DNA of 64,000 nucleotides from Mesocentrotus franciscanus (taxonomy: Eukaryota > Echinodermata > Echinoidea > Camarodonta > Strongylocentrotidae), in contig CP137672.1 in assembly GCA_037976565.1 (NCBI GenBank), forward strand, positions 29,765,218 through 29,829,217, given 5' to 3'. Positions within the stretch are counted from its first letter, which is position 1, and each line of letters starts with the position of its first letter. Shown piece after piece: positions 35,216 through 46,778 of this stretch. The notes under the pieces are model-generated. The model was not told where the DNA came from. It ran no database searches and was given only the letters and a program-made list of their open reading frames with translations. Both the position numbers and the translations under genes were made by a program.

Positions 35216-36238
35216 AAGTAAATATTAAGCCTCTAAATATGGGTGGTATGGTATGGTATTATTTATTTATTCACGGTTAAAAACAAATACAATAATTGTG
35301 CCCGCATTCAGCAAAATGCTGTTTTTCAGCGAGACCGTGGATGACCTTAAAGTGACTGGGTAACATTGTTGAAGGTTGATGAAAATAATTGCATAATTTT
35401 TGTATAAAATGTTACTTATTATATTCCTCCTACTGTACTAACCCTCTGACATGCAAAAAATCCTGAAAAAATTCTCAAACCACAAAGATATCTATGGTTT
35501 TCTTTGAAGGCGTCACTGGTCAACACCCTCTAACAGTGATTAACAGTAAATTCTCCCAACTATTTTTGAATTTTTCCAACCGTTTTTCCATGAAAAAAAG
35601 ACATAAAACAGGCTATTAAAAATCTTTCAACACTTAAATGTATGGAATGGTATATAGAGCCAATTTATTGCTTTTTGACGATTTACATTCACCTAAAATG
35701 TAATTAAATTGTAAGAATATAGTTGGGAGAATTAAGGAATCGATCAGATCAGTTTTCCCAATTTGTATCATTAATAATGGTCCGTTTTCACTCAAATTTT
35801 CAGATTATCTTTAATTGTACATCTAGCATTGAAGTCATTACCTTAGCACCACTTTCTCTCATCTGAACAATGTTACCAAGTCCCTTTCACTTAAATAAAC
35901 CATGGAGAATAATATGTTATATCCTTAATTCAATCTATTCAAATAGGGTTGCATTGTTCCCAGTATATATAGAGGGCCGTTAATGAAAAACGAAGAACTA
36001 TAGTCATTCATGCATGTGAATCATGATATGTTGTGAATCAAAAAAATAAAATAAATTAAACCATGGTGAATGAAAGGGTTCTAACTCTAAACTCGACTTT
36101 TCCTCAGGGAAAGATTTTATTTATGATACCATGAACTCTATGCTAATTTCAAATGATATGATAACAAGACTCATTTACAGCGAATGTTCGGTATTGTACT
36201 TAAATACATGATATCATTGTATTATGTGTTCTCATCAG
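35216..36238. other. Intron DNA with a probable LINE tail
   Basis: Positions 35225-35345 (tatggtattatttatttattcacgg ... cagcgagaccgtgg) look like the 3' tail of another LINE. The rest up to the first repeat exon is AT-rich and featureless. Confidence 0.45.
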
Positions 36239-36427
36239 ATAGAGGAGGTGAAGCATATGCCCTCTGAGTTCACACTGGATGCCATGAGGACGTATTCTGA
36301 TAACTTTGTCAATTACTCAAGGGCTATCTTCGACATGCCAAATTTCCGATCACTTCAGCTGGCAAATAATAACCTGGAAAATGAGTGTTTCTACTCAACA
36401 ATGGCTGCCAAGGCGGAGAATTCACAG
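36239..36427 (+). CDS. LRR-like repeat exon R1 (63 codons, phase 0)
   Basis: The acceptor is gttctcatcag and the donor is gttttt after TCACAG, a weak site. The protein starts IEEVKHMPSEF and carries the shared core FDMPNFRSLQLANNNLEN. It is the longest and most divergent of the eight phase-0 repeat exons, with about seven extra residues before the core. It should follow directly on the NACHT exon. The core MP.L..L.L..V.L is one leucine-rich turn; the rest of each unit is helical in character. Confidence 0.85.
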
Positions 36428-37070
36428 GTTTTTATAAATTTAATTAAAGAAAAATCAATTGTATTGTCGTTGAGATATAATATGTACATCTTTGTCTAGG
36501 TTCAATAACAATGTAAACGCAGTAAACTAAGCACGCAATAAATCCAAACTCTATTCAATGTAGACCAATAAAAGTTATAATAATTGAACGTATAAAATCT
36601 ATAAATACCGTGTTAAAGTCCGGAGGTAAAACGATGTTATAACAAAATTTTGAAAACTATAGCTCCTTGAAGTTCACCTTTGAGTTCAACTTTAATTGAT
36701 GTAAAACTTGATCGTACATGTTATAAGCCGGAAGGCCTGCAGTAGTTTGGGTGAATAAAATATTTTAGAAAAATCCAATTTGATTGTAAAAGTACATGAA
36801 TAAACGATATATATGCATTTATTTAACGGGGTGAAAAAAAGATGACTAAAATTCGCCTCTACCATTTTCCTTCAAGTGTAAGTCGATCACTTATCTCCCT
36901 CAGTCAATTTGACCTATGATTTCCTTTCTTGCTTTGCGTCATCCTTCACAAAACGAGTATATTTTGTAATGCATTTTCCCATTTTCCGTTACCTTCTTTT
37001 CATGTCATGATCCCGATCGGATAATTGTGTTTCACTTCCCTTTATTGGTGACTACTTGTTACACCATCAG

Positions 37071-37238
37071 ATCACGACGCTAAGGCATGAGGGAGGATGT
37101 TTGGATCAAGCATCATCGTATCACTACGCGACAGCAATCGTTTCTATGCCACACCTCCAAAATCTGGAGCTGTGTGATGTAGAACTGTCCAGCAATGACT
37201 TCTACCCTAAGATGGCCGAAGGAGCATCAAAATCAAGA
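37071..37238 (+). CDS. LRR-like repeat exon R2 (56 codons, phase 0)
   Basis: The acceptor is acaccatcag and the donor gtaaac. It begins ITTLRHEGGCLDQASSYHYA and has the core VSMPHLQNLELCDVELS. It has an inserted residue before DFYPKMAEGASKSR compared with R3. The intron before it is 643 bases. Confidence 0.9.
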
Positions 37239-37576
37239 GTAAACCCAATCGAAATGATTTCATTCAACCCTGATTTCCTAGATAGTTTATCATGTTTATG
37301 TTGTAATTTACGATATTTATTTATTGTAAATTCGATTCATTATTCCCAGTAAAATATTACTCTTGATTATTGATCTTCAATATCATTTGATATGAACATC
37401 GACTTGAATGATTATCACATTTAAAGGTACTACATGTATTTAATTAATGAAAATGATCAAGTATAAAATTACCTGAATGGACACAGAGATGCTATTTATT
37501 AACGTTATCTATAGGAATGGGCATAAAAATTGGGATTTCTTTCAATTTAAAATTTGCGTGTATCCTTAATCTTCAG

Positions 37577-37741
37577 ATTATGACCCTGAAACATGAGAGA
37601 GGAAGTTTGAGTCGTGCTGCATCAGCCAAGTACGCCAAAGCTATCGTGTCTATGCCGAACCTTCAAACTCTTCAACTGAGTGATGTCAAGCTGAACGATG
37701 AGTTCTACCCGCAGATGGCTGATGGAGCGTCAAATTCAAGA
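37577..37741 (+). CDS. LRR-like repeat exon R3 (55 codons, phase 0)
   Basis: The acceptor is aatcttcag and the donor gtatac. It begins IMTLKHERGSLSRAASAKYA, core VSMPNLQTLQLSDVKL, end ADGASNSR. It is close to R2 and R4, and the three form the most similar subgroup, suggesting recent exon duplication or conversion. Confidence 0.9.
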
Positions 37742-38107
37742 GTATACTAAAATTACCTTTTCCACTCTTTCATTTTGTACACACGCTATAGTGTCATTGT
37801 CCCTTCTCTCGCTTACATGACTTAAGAATTTGACTTAAGTAAAAAAAAATTTGACCTATATACTTCCTTATGTAGTTAGGTTTCATCAATAATAAAAATT
37901 TACTGGAAATTAAATGATATAAAAAATAAAAACAGGTACTGTGATGTGGCTATGAAAAATCGTCCATATCACTTTTTTGGTTGTGTTTATTTTCAATATT
38001 TTTCTGTCATACGTTCGCCTATACACCATCAAATACATGCATGACGACAAATGCTGTTTTTTCCTTTGCCAACTTCTAATTTTGCATGTCTCCTGTCACT
38101 TCCCCAG

Positions 38108-38275
38108 ATCGTGACGCTGAAGCATGAAGGAGGGAAATTGGGTAAAGATGCTTCCAGGCAGTACGCCAAAGCTATCTTATCCATGCCAAACCTTCAAAAC
38201 CTGGAGATGTGTAATGTGAAGCTGAGCGATGACTTCTATTTGCCAACAATGGCTACCAAAGCATCAAATACGAAA
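38108..38275 (+). CDS. LRR-like repeat exon R4 (56 codons, phase 0)
   Basis: The acceptor is cacttccccag and the donor gtatgg. It begins IVTLKHEGGKLGKDASRQYA, core LSMPNLQNLEMCNVKLS, end TKASNTK, with one extra residue in the YLPTMA part. Confidence 0.9.
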
Positions 38276-38379
38276 GTATGGTGAAAAGAAAGTATATGGA
38301 ACACAGCGTTTCACAAAACTAAGCTAAGGCAATTTTAGATTCCTTGTGGATCACATATTGAAATGTGAGACCATGACAA

Positions 38380-39430
38380 TGATATATATATATATATACT
38401 ACGTAATCTGAACAGGATTTATTTAGGCACTACAATAGACTACTGAAATTGCCCTTATGATGATTTTTTTTGAAAGAAATTTTGCAATCGTGTTTTGCTC
38501 TTTTTTCATATATATTGAGGAATATGATTATAGTAGTTCCATCTAACCAAATTTTATATTAGCTATTTGCATAGGCCTTTGCAATAGATTATATCCTACA
38601 TATTTGCATACATACGTAATTCATGCAAATTAGTACAGTATTGGGAAATGGCATGATCCCATTGAAATCCGTTTCTTAAGCAATATCTCAAATGGCGGCT
38701 GGACTAGAATTCTAGAACTGTAAGTATGTGCGCGAGCCTGCATGTGCAATGACAATGGCAATGGCAAACTTAGGCATTGGTAAATACATATGATATCCAA
38801 CATGAAAGAATTGAACGATGTTGATCAATATAATTTACAAGATTACTTAATTTGTATTATTTGGAATGATATGAAAATATACCTAACTCACAACAAATAT
38901 CTTGTGTAAGTTATAAATGCATGAACAGCTAGATACTTTATTTTTGTCAGTTAATATCTAAGCAAACAGATACAGTGACACCATGATGTTTGATCAAGAG
39001 TATTAATCACAGGCACCAGTAAATTCTGCGCGTGTGCGTGTGTGTGTGTGTGTGTGAGTGTATGAAGGGAGCACGGAGTATAGGTAGCTACGAGCATTGG
39101 TGATAGGGATCAAGCGTGAACCCCCTGCAAATCATGCTTTTTTAAGCATCTATCACGCCATATTTCCGTATAAACAGAACAAAAATATTTGTAAACATTT
39201 ATGATCCAAATCTATTTTCTCTGGATATGGATCAAACTGCGCTACAGATAATATATTTATTATCTTTCCTATACCTTTCTTATTACTTATCCATGGGCTG
39301 CCATTTGACTTATTGTGTTATCTTTAGTCATCGTATCTTTTCCTATTCCACAAGCCTTGCACACACGTTTGTCTTTAAGTATACATTGGGCCTTTCACTT
39401 AATCTTTTATTTTGCCGGTCGTACAACCAG
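38380..39430. other. Intron R4-R5: microsatellites, nothing else
   Basis: (TA)n at 38382-38398, 'caatggcaatgg' near 38752-38765, and (GT)n at 39029-39056. No element or extra exon was identified. Confidence 0.6.
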
Positions 39431-39595
39431 ATTAAGAAGCTAAAACACGTAGGTGGAACTTTGGGCCAAGATGCATCCTCTCATTACGCGAAATGTTTGA
39501 GCTCCATGCCAAATCTTCAATCACTGGAGCTGGATAATGTGAAACTACACGATGACTTCTACAAAAAAGCATCTACAGAAGCAGCGAAATCAAAT
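39431..39595 (+). CDS. LRR-like repeat exon R5 (55 codons, phase 0)
   Basis: The acceptor is gtacaaccag and the donor gtaaac. It begins IKKLKHVGGTLGQDASSHYA, core SSMPNLQSLELDNVKLH, end TEAAKSN. The acceptor has few pyrimidines immediately upstream (gccggtcgtacaaccag), but the frame continues open 5' for 68 codons, which is probably chance. Confidence 0.9.
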
Positions 39596-39659
39596 GTAAA
39601 CCAAATATGTTATAATACTTTCTGTCTGAGATATAGCATTTTGTAATCAATAGACTGTA

Positions 39660-40401
39660 TAGTTGGATAAACCATACGTTTAACCGGAAGGATATTAACA
39701 CTTTCATACTATGTCTACTTAAGGCCAAATTTATTTGTTAAGTATCTTCTGCTCTCATGTGGTTGATGTGAAAGTTTTCTTTCAGCAATGGAAATTTTTG
39801 TGCATTCTGTTTTAAACCCCTATCTTTGCATTAATTCAATAAATGATGTGACATTATAAAAAAGCATGGACATTTCGTTTTACATTGTTAGGGTAAGAAA
39901 AATTACGTTTTAAAGCACAAAACCCTATAAATACTAGTATCTTTGCATGCAAACGTTGTTCCAAATACAACAAAACTTGGCTCATCGATGCTATTTGGTG
40001 ACATTCATGTAATTAGTGACTGGTGGGCAAAATCTGGCTAATGCATTTTGTTGTATATTGATAATAAATTGTTATAAATATTCGTGGTTTTCTTGATAAA
40101 TTACTGACTTCGAATAATTAATGAATTGGTTGGTTAGTTCATAGCTGGTTGCCGTGAACTTTTAAGTGCTAAATTATTCGCTTGCTGTTTACATATTTAA
40201 ACCGTTATATAAATACCGGTCTTTGAAAAAAAACTATTAAAAGCTTTTACTTACATGTCAGTTATTCTTACTCGACTATACGCAGTTCACGTGTGATTGC
40301 TGTCAAACATACATCACCACTTTAAGAAGTTTTTACATTTTACGAATGAGATAACTATTCACCTTATCATATAATTTGTAATACTCCTTCAATTTCATTA
40401 G
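39660..40401. other. Intron R5-R6 without recognised features
   Basis: AT-rich sequence. No repeat exon remnant or transposable element was recognised. Confidence 0.5.
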
Positions 40402-40566
40402 GTTGAGGAACTAAGACATGCAGATGCGGTATTGGGTCCTATTGCATCTTCTTATTACGGTCAGGGCCTCTTCTCCATGCGCAACCTTCGATCACTAGAA
40501 TTGGCCAGAGTGAAGCTGGACCCGGACTTCTTCTCAACTATGGGTGCGAAAGCATCAACATCAGAG
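40402..40566 (+). CDS. LRR-like repeat exon R6 (55 codons, phase 0)
   Basis: The acceptor is aatttcattag and the donor gtattc. It encodes VEELRHADAVLGPIASSYYG, core FSMRNLRSLELARVKLD, end AKASTSE. It starts with valine where the others have isoleucine, and the usual proline after the methionine is arginine. There is no methionine start and the exon is short, so it is visible only by homology to its neighbours. Confidence 0.9.
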
Positions 40567-41292
40567 GTATTCACAATTATGTTTTAATGGCAAATGAGAA
40601 CACGAAACAAGGGATAGACAACGGTGGTGCAATTTATGGAATTTTCATATTCCACATACACCCTCCTTGACTATAATCGAATGGTAATGTAGAGGGGATA
40701 TGACCATTTTACCCATACAATCTGTGGGTCACGAATACGTAATAATGTTGAACACATGATATTTACGGTTTAGATCTTACAGCAAAGACACAAAAAAGAA
40801 AAAGAAAAACCCCGCACACAAAACAATGAAAATAACAACATTCATCGGTATATAAATGTCAACAAGTGAGATTTCGGCATGAAAATGAAACTGCTTTCAT
40901 TTTGCAACTCTGACCTTCCCAGTTCTGTTCGTGGTAATATAACTTTGCTGCGAATTTTATGTTTAGGTTTATATCTCTGTTTATGAACAGTATTATGTAA
41001 CTATGTCAGAAACATCCAATTCTCTTTATTTCAAGCAATCCAAGGAATGCAAAATACGTGCACAAGAATGTGAACAAATTCTTCGTAAAGCAGTCTTGTG
41101 CATATTTGTTTACTGTAATTTAAGTAATATTCCCGCTAAAACTGTTCTTCATTTGTTTGAATTGTACTCTTAATGACATTAAAACCTCTTTAAGGAACAC
41201 CTTAATCATACTGACTTCGAACCATTCGCATTTGATAGAGAAGTACGCCTTGAAATTATATTTTAATGTAATGCAAATGACAGTGTTGTAGC

Positions 41293-41709
41293 CAGGGCGG
41301 ATCCACGGGCCGATTTTAACGGCCCGCCCCCCTTGCCCACAAAGCGGTAAAAAATAGGATGGTAACGTAAATTTTTTCTTTTTTTCAAACAAAACCCTTT
41401 TTCCCGCCGCCCCCCCCAAATTAAGTGGTTCTCCTCTCCACCATCCCCCTGCACCCCCGCTTATTCACCGGCTGAATGAATCGCTGCTAAATATTTTCTC
41501 ACGAATTGGACGGAAAAAAAATAGTGCTCTTACCCCCGGTTATTCACCGGCTGGCTGAGTCGCCGCTAAATTTTTCCTCAAAAACAGGACCCCAAAAAAT
41601 AAAAATGACTGCTCTTACCCCTCCCCGCTTATTCACCGGCTGTCTGAGTCGCCGCTAAATATTTCCTCAAAAATTGCCCCCCACCTGCCGCCGGCTGGAT
41701 CCGCCCCTG
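41293..41709. mobile_element. hAT-like MITE with exact 8-bp duplication
   Basis: The left end is cagggcggatccacggg and the right end ggctggatccgcccctg. The 8-base duplication gttgtagc is exact at 41285-41292 and 41710-41717. Inside, three copies of a unit around 'gcttattcaccggctg...gccgctaaat' stand at about 41457, 41538 and 41625. It lies in the R6-R7 intron. Confidence 0.9.
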
Positions 41710-41937
41710 GTTGTAGCACGGTCCATGGTTGGAGTAACTGATTACAGTAAGTGTAATATACTGCTCACGCACCATAGACTGTTAACAGTTTACGCCGACT
41801 CCATCATACGTAAATAAAGTAGGCATCAAGGAATATACACAATACATAAAGTACTTTAAAAGATTTGTTGTATGTAATGCCGTTTATCTCTTGCCATTCA
41901 TATTAAGATTGTTAGCTCTTATCCGTCATATCAATAG

Positions 41938-42102
41938 ATTACCAGACTGAGTCATATAGATGGGACTTTATCTTCTACGTCATCTTATAATTATGCGAAC
42001 GGTCTCTTCTCCATGCCACATCTGCGCCATCTAGAGTTGATCAGAATGAAGTTGTGCGATAGTTTCTTCAAATCTATGTCATCTGCAGCATCAAACTCAA
42101 AG
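41938..42102 (+). CDS. LRR-like repeat exon R7 (55 codons, phase 0)
   Basis: The acceptor is catatcaatag and the donor gtaaca. It encodes ITRLSHIDGTLSSTSSYNYA, core FSMPHLRHLELIRMKLC, end SAASNSK. It shares FSM with R6 and HIDxxL with R8, placing R6-R8 as a second subgroup. Confidence 0.9.
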
Positions 42103-42249
42103 GTAACAGACCACTAAGCCCGTTGCCAACGAGGCGCTATTCCAATACGCAAAAAAGGTGCCAATTGCTTGTTCAATTTAATAAAATTCTTTCCAAAGTA
42201 GGCCTAAGTACGGAAAATAGGTCGATCCTGATAATGACGATGGCTGAAA

Positions 42250-42300
42250 TGGAGAATGAAAAGATGGCAAGAGAGAGGAGGGAGGAGGGATGGAAAGAGA

Positions 42301-42336
<36 letters not shown>

Positions 42337-42370
42337 CTGAGAGAGAGAGAGAGAGAGAGAGAGAGGGGGA
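42250..42370 (+). repeat. (GA)n microsatellite
   Basis: Runs of GAGAGA at 42296-42332 and 42338-42366 lie in a purine-rich context. The serine/leucine or arginine/glutamate open frames around it are compositional. Confidence 0.9.
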
Positions 42371-42562
42371 AGAGGGGAGCAATAACACAAACTGACATAT
42401 AAGTAGGCTTATTTTATTGTAATGAAGAAATCATTTGAGCCTTGTACTTTCATAAACAAATGCATGTACATTAATAATACCATCTTGTGTCTACATTCAA
42501 TTGCATTTCAATTTCACAAGTTTCATTGACTTAAGTACGTCCTCTCTTCCATTGTTTTTCAG

Positions 42563-42727
42563 ATTGAGAAACTGAGGCATATAGATGCAGATCTGAGTGA
42601 TAATGCCTCATCTCACTACGCAAGAGGACTTTGTTCCATGCCAAAGCTTCAATCACTGGAGCTGCACAATGTTAAGCTGAAAGACGAGTTCTCAGCATCA
42701 CTGTCCGCTGAAGCAGCACGTCCAAAT
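42563..42727 (+). CDS. LRR-like repeat exon R8 (55 codons, phase 0)
   Basis: The acceptor is attgtttttcag, the strongest of the series, and the donor is gtacaa. It encodes IEKLRHIDADLSDNASSHYA, core CSMPKLQSLELHNVKLK, end EAARPN. The frame would end at a TGA six bases into the intron if the donor were not used. Confidence 0.9.
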
Positions 42728-43653
42728 GTACAATGAGTAACATATTTTTATATCGTGACTTTTATGAATATTATTTTAATGACATCATGATTACATTCTC
42801 ATCAAGTTACGGGTACGCTTATGTAGACGTACCATACAATGCCAGGGTAAACCATGAATCTACTTCTATGAATGCAATGTTCTGATTAAGTTTTAATAAC
42901 AATATTTACATAAATTATTTATTATTCAGAAATTTCAAAAAGAAGGATAAAACACGATATAGACATCTTATTCATACGGGTTTGAAGGGTGATTATATTA
43001 ACTGTACCCCTTCTTTCTGACACACCTGACACACGTTTTTCCCACTTTCTACACAGAGGCATTTTCATGAGACAGTTTCTGTGATTGGCTTTTTTGCTAG
43101 TGAATATTCATAAGTTATGCAAATTATTAAGATCGCACAATTCACAAGCGCGGTCATCTTTTGGACGCGTGAAAATACGATCAACTTCTTAAAAAGTTCC
43201 TGAAAATAATAATAATAATATTCCGCTTTCATATAGCGCTTAAAACATCTAAGATGTCTCTAAGCGCTTTACAGATATTCTATTATCCCGGTCATCGGAT
43301 TCAGTGCTTGCCCGCACACACTATGTGCACAGTCAATATCCACTCCCTGGGGAGCATTCCAGCGAGAAAATTTTTAAAATGAGTCAACTTTGTGACTTCT
43401 GAGGGATGCATGTTGATTTGGTCATATTGAAATGTTATGAAACTGACGTATATTTGTTCTCAGGAGTCAGGACCATGTTTTGAGGGGTAACAGGGTTGAT
43501 TTTCCCCTCAAGGGGAAGATGATCGCAGCTATTATTGCTGCACGACTGCTAGCCACAACTGCCGGGCCGTTGCCTGTCCGCGCCCCGGGGATCGACCTAC
43601 TGGGGCCTAATGTAATTGCTGAATGCTCCGATCAGCAGCGTACATACATTATA

Positions 43654-44452
43654 CAGTGCGTCCCAGAAAAACCGAAACCGAGAATTATCGATGTTTTATC
43701 ATAACTTAATTAATCACAATTATAATTAATAAATGACACATATTTGTAAAGCTTAGATCGTCTTCACTCATTTGATGCAAGTCATATGATGCATATTTCA
43801 CGCATGAGTGGTTACAATCAGTTTGAGGAGAGGGTACCAAAAAGTCATTTGGCGAACGGTATCTGAATTTCAAAGAGAAAATGATATTTCTAGAAAGTTC
43901 ATTTTCTGCCCTTTCATATGACACCTCAATCAGGAAAAATGAGCAAGGAATAAAAAAAGTTTTGTTTGTTTAAAGTAATGCTTGCATTTCCATAATTTTA
44001 GTAATATCCCCTTCACATAGGCCTACACGGATTTTTCTTACGAGTCCTTACGGATCGCACAAATTCACGGATCTTTCACGGATCCTTGCGATTTTGCCAC
44101 TTGTTACGAGTTATTGCGAGCTATTTACGGTTTATTACGGATTATTACGAATTATTACGATGTATTTACGGCAAAATTCCACGATTTGTTACTTGTTGTC
44201 ACGGATAACTACGAGCAACTTGCGATGCTTGCGATTGACTACGAGTTGGCGATCCGTAAGGACTCGTAAGAAAAATCCGTATATGTGAAGGGGGTATAAA
44301 CGAATTCGTTTTCACTGTCGCCTGCCGTAGCAACAAAAAGAGTTGAAAAAAGACTTAACTCCGTTTCGTTGACGATCAGCCATGCACAAAGAATACGACA
44401 TGCAACATAAAACATCGATAATTATCGGTTCCGTTTTTTCTGGGACGCTCTG
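43654..44452. mobile_element. Middle element: TA-flanked MITE
   Basis: The ends are cagtgcgtcccagaaaaacc and ggttccgttttttctgggacgctctg, with TA on each side (43652-43653 and 44453-44454). It is the same family as 26551-26937 by its terminal sequence, but made longer by a further insertion. Confidence 0.85.
44007..44296. mobile_element. Innermost foldback element
   Basis: Left ccccttcacataggcctaca and cggatttttcttacgagtcc are mirrored at 44246-44296 (ggactcgtaagaaaaatccg, tatgtgaaggggg). The middle repeats short words of the type 'tacggattattacga'. It lies wholly inside the MITE at 43654-44452. Confidence 0.85.
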
Positions 44453-44764
44453 TATAGGAAGACATAATATTGACATGACTGTGACGAAAACGATAAATTG
44501 AGAAAACGGAGATGTAAATAGCTGAAATTTCATTATCTCTTCATTGTATCCATATCTTTAATATATTCCCAGATTTATTCACTTCAAGATTTTCAAAGCA
44601 ATGATTTTCTGGTAATAATTGAATTGTTCGATCTTGATAATTTGTATAATTCATGAATATTCACTAGCAAAAAAGCGAATCGCAGAAACTGTCTCATGTA
44701 AATGCCTCTGTGTAGAAAATGAATAGGAAAAAGTGGGTCAGAAAGGAGTGGTACAGTAAATGGA

Positions 44765-45733
44765 AACACCCGGGTTTGAGTTCGTCTTTCCCACCGCTTC
44801 TTTCCTTTAATATTAAGGACACTTCTGGAAAAGGACTGGTGACATCTCACGAATTGGGGTCTGTATATTCATTGATAGAAACAGAATAGCAGTTGTAAAC
44901 ACTCTCTGCAATTCCCCCCTGAAACATCGCTTTCGTTATCCTTCCAGCTGTACCTATTCATACATGTTGCTTGAAAGAGGACAAAATAATTATCTTATAG
45001 AATTCGTTTTCCGAAAATAGAATATCGGCTGTTTATTACATTTCATGTCAGAACAAGCCTATCAGTTGTGGGTGTATAGGTGCTTGTCGTGTATTCAACG
45101 AAAGACTTTTATCTCCCGAATTTTTTTTGTGACCCCAAAACTGGTTATAAACAAACTCGATGACACTATATGGACCGTTTTGAAAGACATTTTCCAATCG
45201 TGGTTTGAATTTGGGGATTTTACTTTCCGTGTTTTGTTTTCTGTGTCAGGTGTTGACTAAGACTTACCATACAAATTCTTACGATCTCAGATATTTTATT
45301 TTATCTGGAAATCTTTGTAAAAAAAAAATCTTTCAGCAGTTTTGTCGGTACATCAGACATTTTGTCGGGTCATGTCTTCCAACAAAGTTTATAACATCTC
45401 TAGAATACTCCCCTAAAGCATGGTGGGCGGAAAGCGATTGCCTTCGTCCCCTTCGGTTGTCTTACTGTGTGAGAGTGACGGGGGCGTCGAGCCCTGGAAG
45501 CACTGGCTATTTGATTTCAGGGCGCGTGCTCTGATGGTCCCCGTCCTGTGGCAATTTCGCTTGATTAAGCGATTGTCCTGATAGGGTTAATCACAGAATT
45601 TACATTAATGCCAACTACAAAATGGAAGAAAACCACAAAAATTATATTCAAAACATAAACAGTGTCGTATGATTTTTGTTCTCCAGTTGCAAGCATTGGT
45701 GTTAGCTCACACTGTTTTCCTTCTTTTAAATAG
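44765..45733. other. Intron R8-R9, rest
   Basis: No recognised exon or element. Two overlapping open frames at 45045-45534 have no recognisable domain and fit no splice phase pattern. Confidence 0.45.
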
Positions 45734-45871
45734 ATTCAAACATTGGTCATGATGATGTGTACAGTTAACCGACGTATCCTGCGAGCTATGCTCTCTTTGC
45801 CACGCCTGCAATCTCTCAGCTTGATGAGCAAAGTCGAGCTTCCAGCTGACATAGACGGCATAAAGGCACTG
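45734..45871 (+). CDS. Shortened repeat exon R9 (46 codons, phase 0)
   Basis: The acceptor is cttttaaatag and the donor gtatgt. It encodes IQTLVMMMCT then VNRRILRAMLSLPRLQSLSL, ending DGIKAL. It keeps the I..L start and the SLPRLQSLSL core, but lacks the serine/glycine-rich middle and the AS.S end. It is probably the divergent last unit before the canonical LRR exon. Confidence 0.8.
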
Positions 45872-46421
45872 GTATGTGAAACCTAATTTTCAAAGAAAAA
45901 TATTTTCTATGTGGGATCAATATGTATATGACTCCCTTGAGATGAAAGTTAGTCAAAGAGACTTTGAATCTAAAAAAAAATAATCATTTGAAATATGAAG
46001 CAAAATAAGTGTAATAAAAACAATAATTATAGAGCAATGTTTTTTGTCTGCTTAATTGAATAGAGTGTTAGGTTGAATGTTAGTGCTAATAATTATAGAT
46101 TTGTAGAGATTTAAATCATGATTAATTTTCTAATATAGAATTTATTATTAATTTTTGTTTTCGCATTGTAACACAACTATTATAGAAAATTTTGTATGGG
46201 GAGCCACAACTGACAAATTTTCAATCACTGATTAAAAATGATGGAGAGTTGGTGTACTGACTATTTCGTTCCCCATGGCTCATAATTTTACCGTTCTGAA
46301 ATCTAGAGCAAAAATGCAAGGTGATGGAAGCTATAAGGAAAGAGGTTTTGCAAGTGATACTTCATTAGTAAATATCAATTTCGCCATGTTTAATATGTGA
46401 TTCCTACTTATTATCTTTCAG

Positions 46422-46777
46422 GATCTGGGCACCAGCTCTGTGAATAATCTGGCTCTAGATTGTCGTAGTGTGGATGGCCTGTGGAAGCTTGGGTTTCATA
46501 CATCATGTCAACAAGTTAAGAAACTAACTCTCTACTTCTACGACGAGGATCTTGACTCATCAGACACTATCACCACAGCGTGCTCACCATTCAAATATCT
46601 CACTGAGCTTCATATCCATTGGCAGAAAGCCTTTGATCCTGTAGAATTCTACAACGCCATAACGACATCATGTCCTCGACTCACTAAGCTGTCCCTTACA
46701 CGCATTAAGATGTACAACGAGAAGGCGGCTGAGATCATCCAATCTTTGACGAACCTTCCACACCTGACAATCGTAGA
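46422..46777 (+). CDS. Canonical LRR exon (about 118 codons)
   Basis: The acceptor is tattatctttcag, phase 0. It has four leucine-rich turns spaced about 27-33 residues: VNNLALDC, VKKLTLYFYD, LTELHIHWQK, LTKLSLTRIKMYNEKAAEI, closing with a LPHLTIV strand. This spacing is that of RI-like (NLR-type) LRRs, unlike the 55-residue units upstream. A donor GTGAGT at 46778 gives a phase-2 end. If unspliced, the frame would stop at once at TGA (46779-46781). Confidence 0.9.
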
Positions 46778-46778
46778 G

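Larger units (their letters stand above)
43003..44760. mobile_element. Outer TIR element of a triple nest
   Basis: Left arm 43003-43145 (ctgtaccccttctttctgac ... ctacacagaggcatt ... ttttttgctagtgaatattc) is matched by its reverse complement at about 44615-44760. The inverted repeats are about 140 bases long. At about 43205-43275 there is also an AATAAT...tatagcgcttaaaac segment like the tail of the LINE at 21682. The interior contains two further elements, listed separately. Confidence 0.8.

Noticed and set aside
45045..45534. Extra repeat exon between R8 and R9
   Set aside because: The frames do not contain the MP.LQSLEL core and no phase-0 acceptor/donor pair with the consensus was found.
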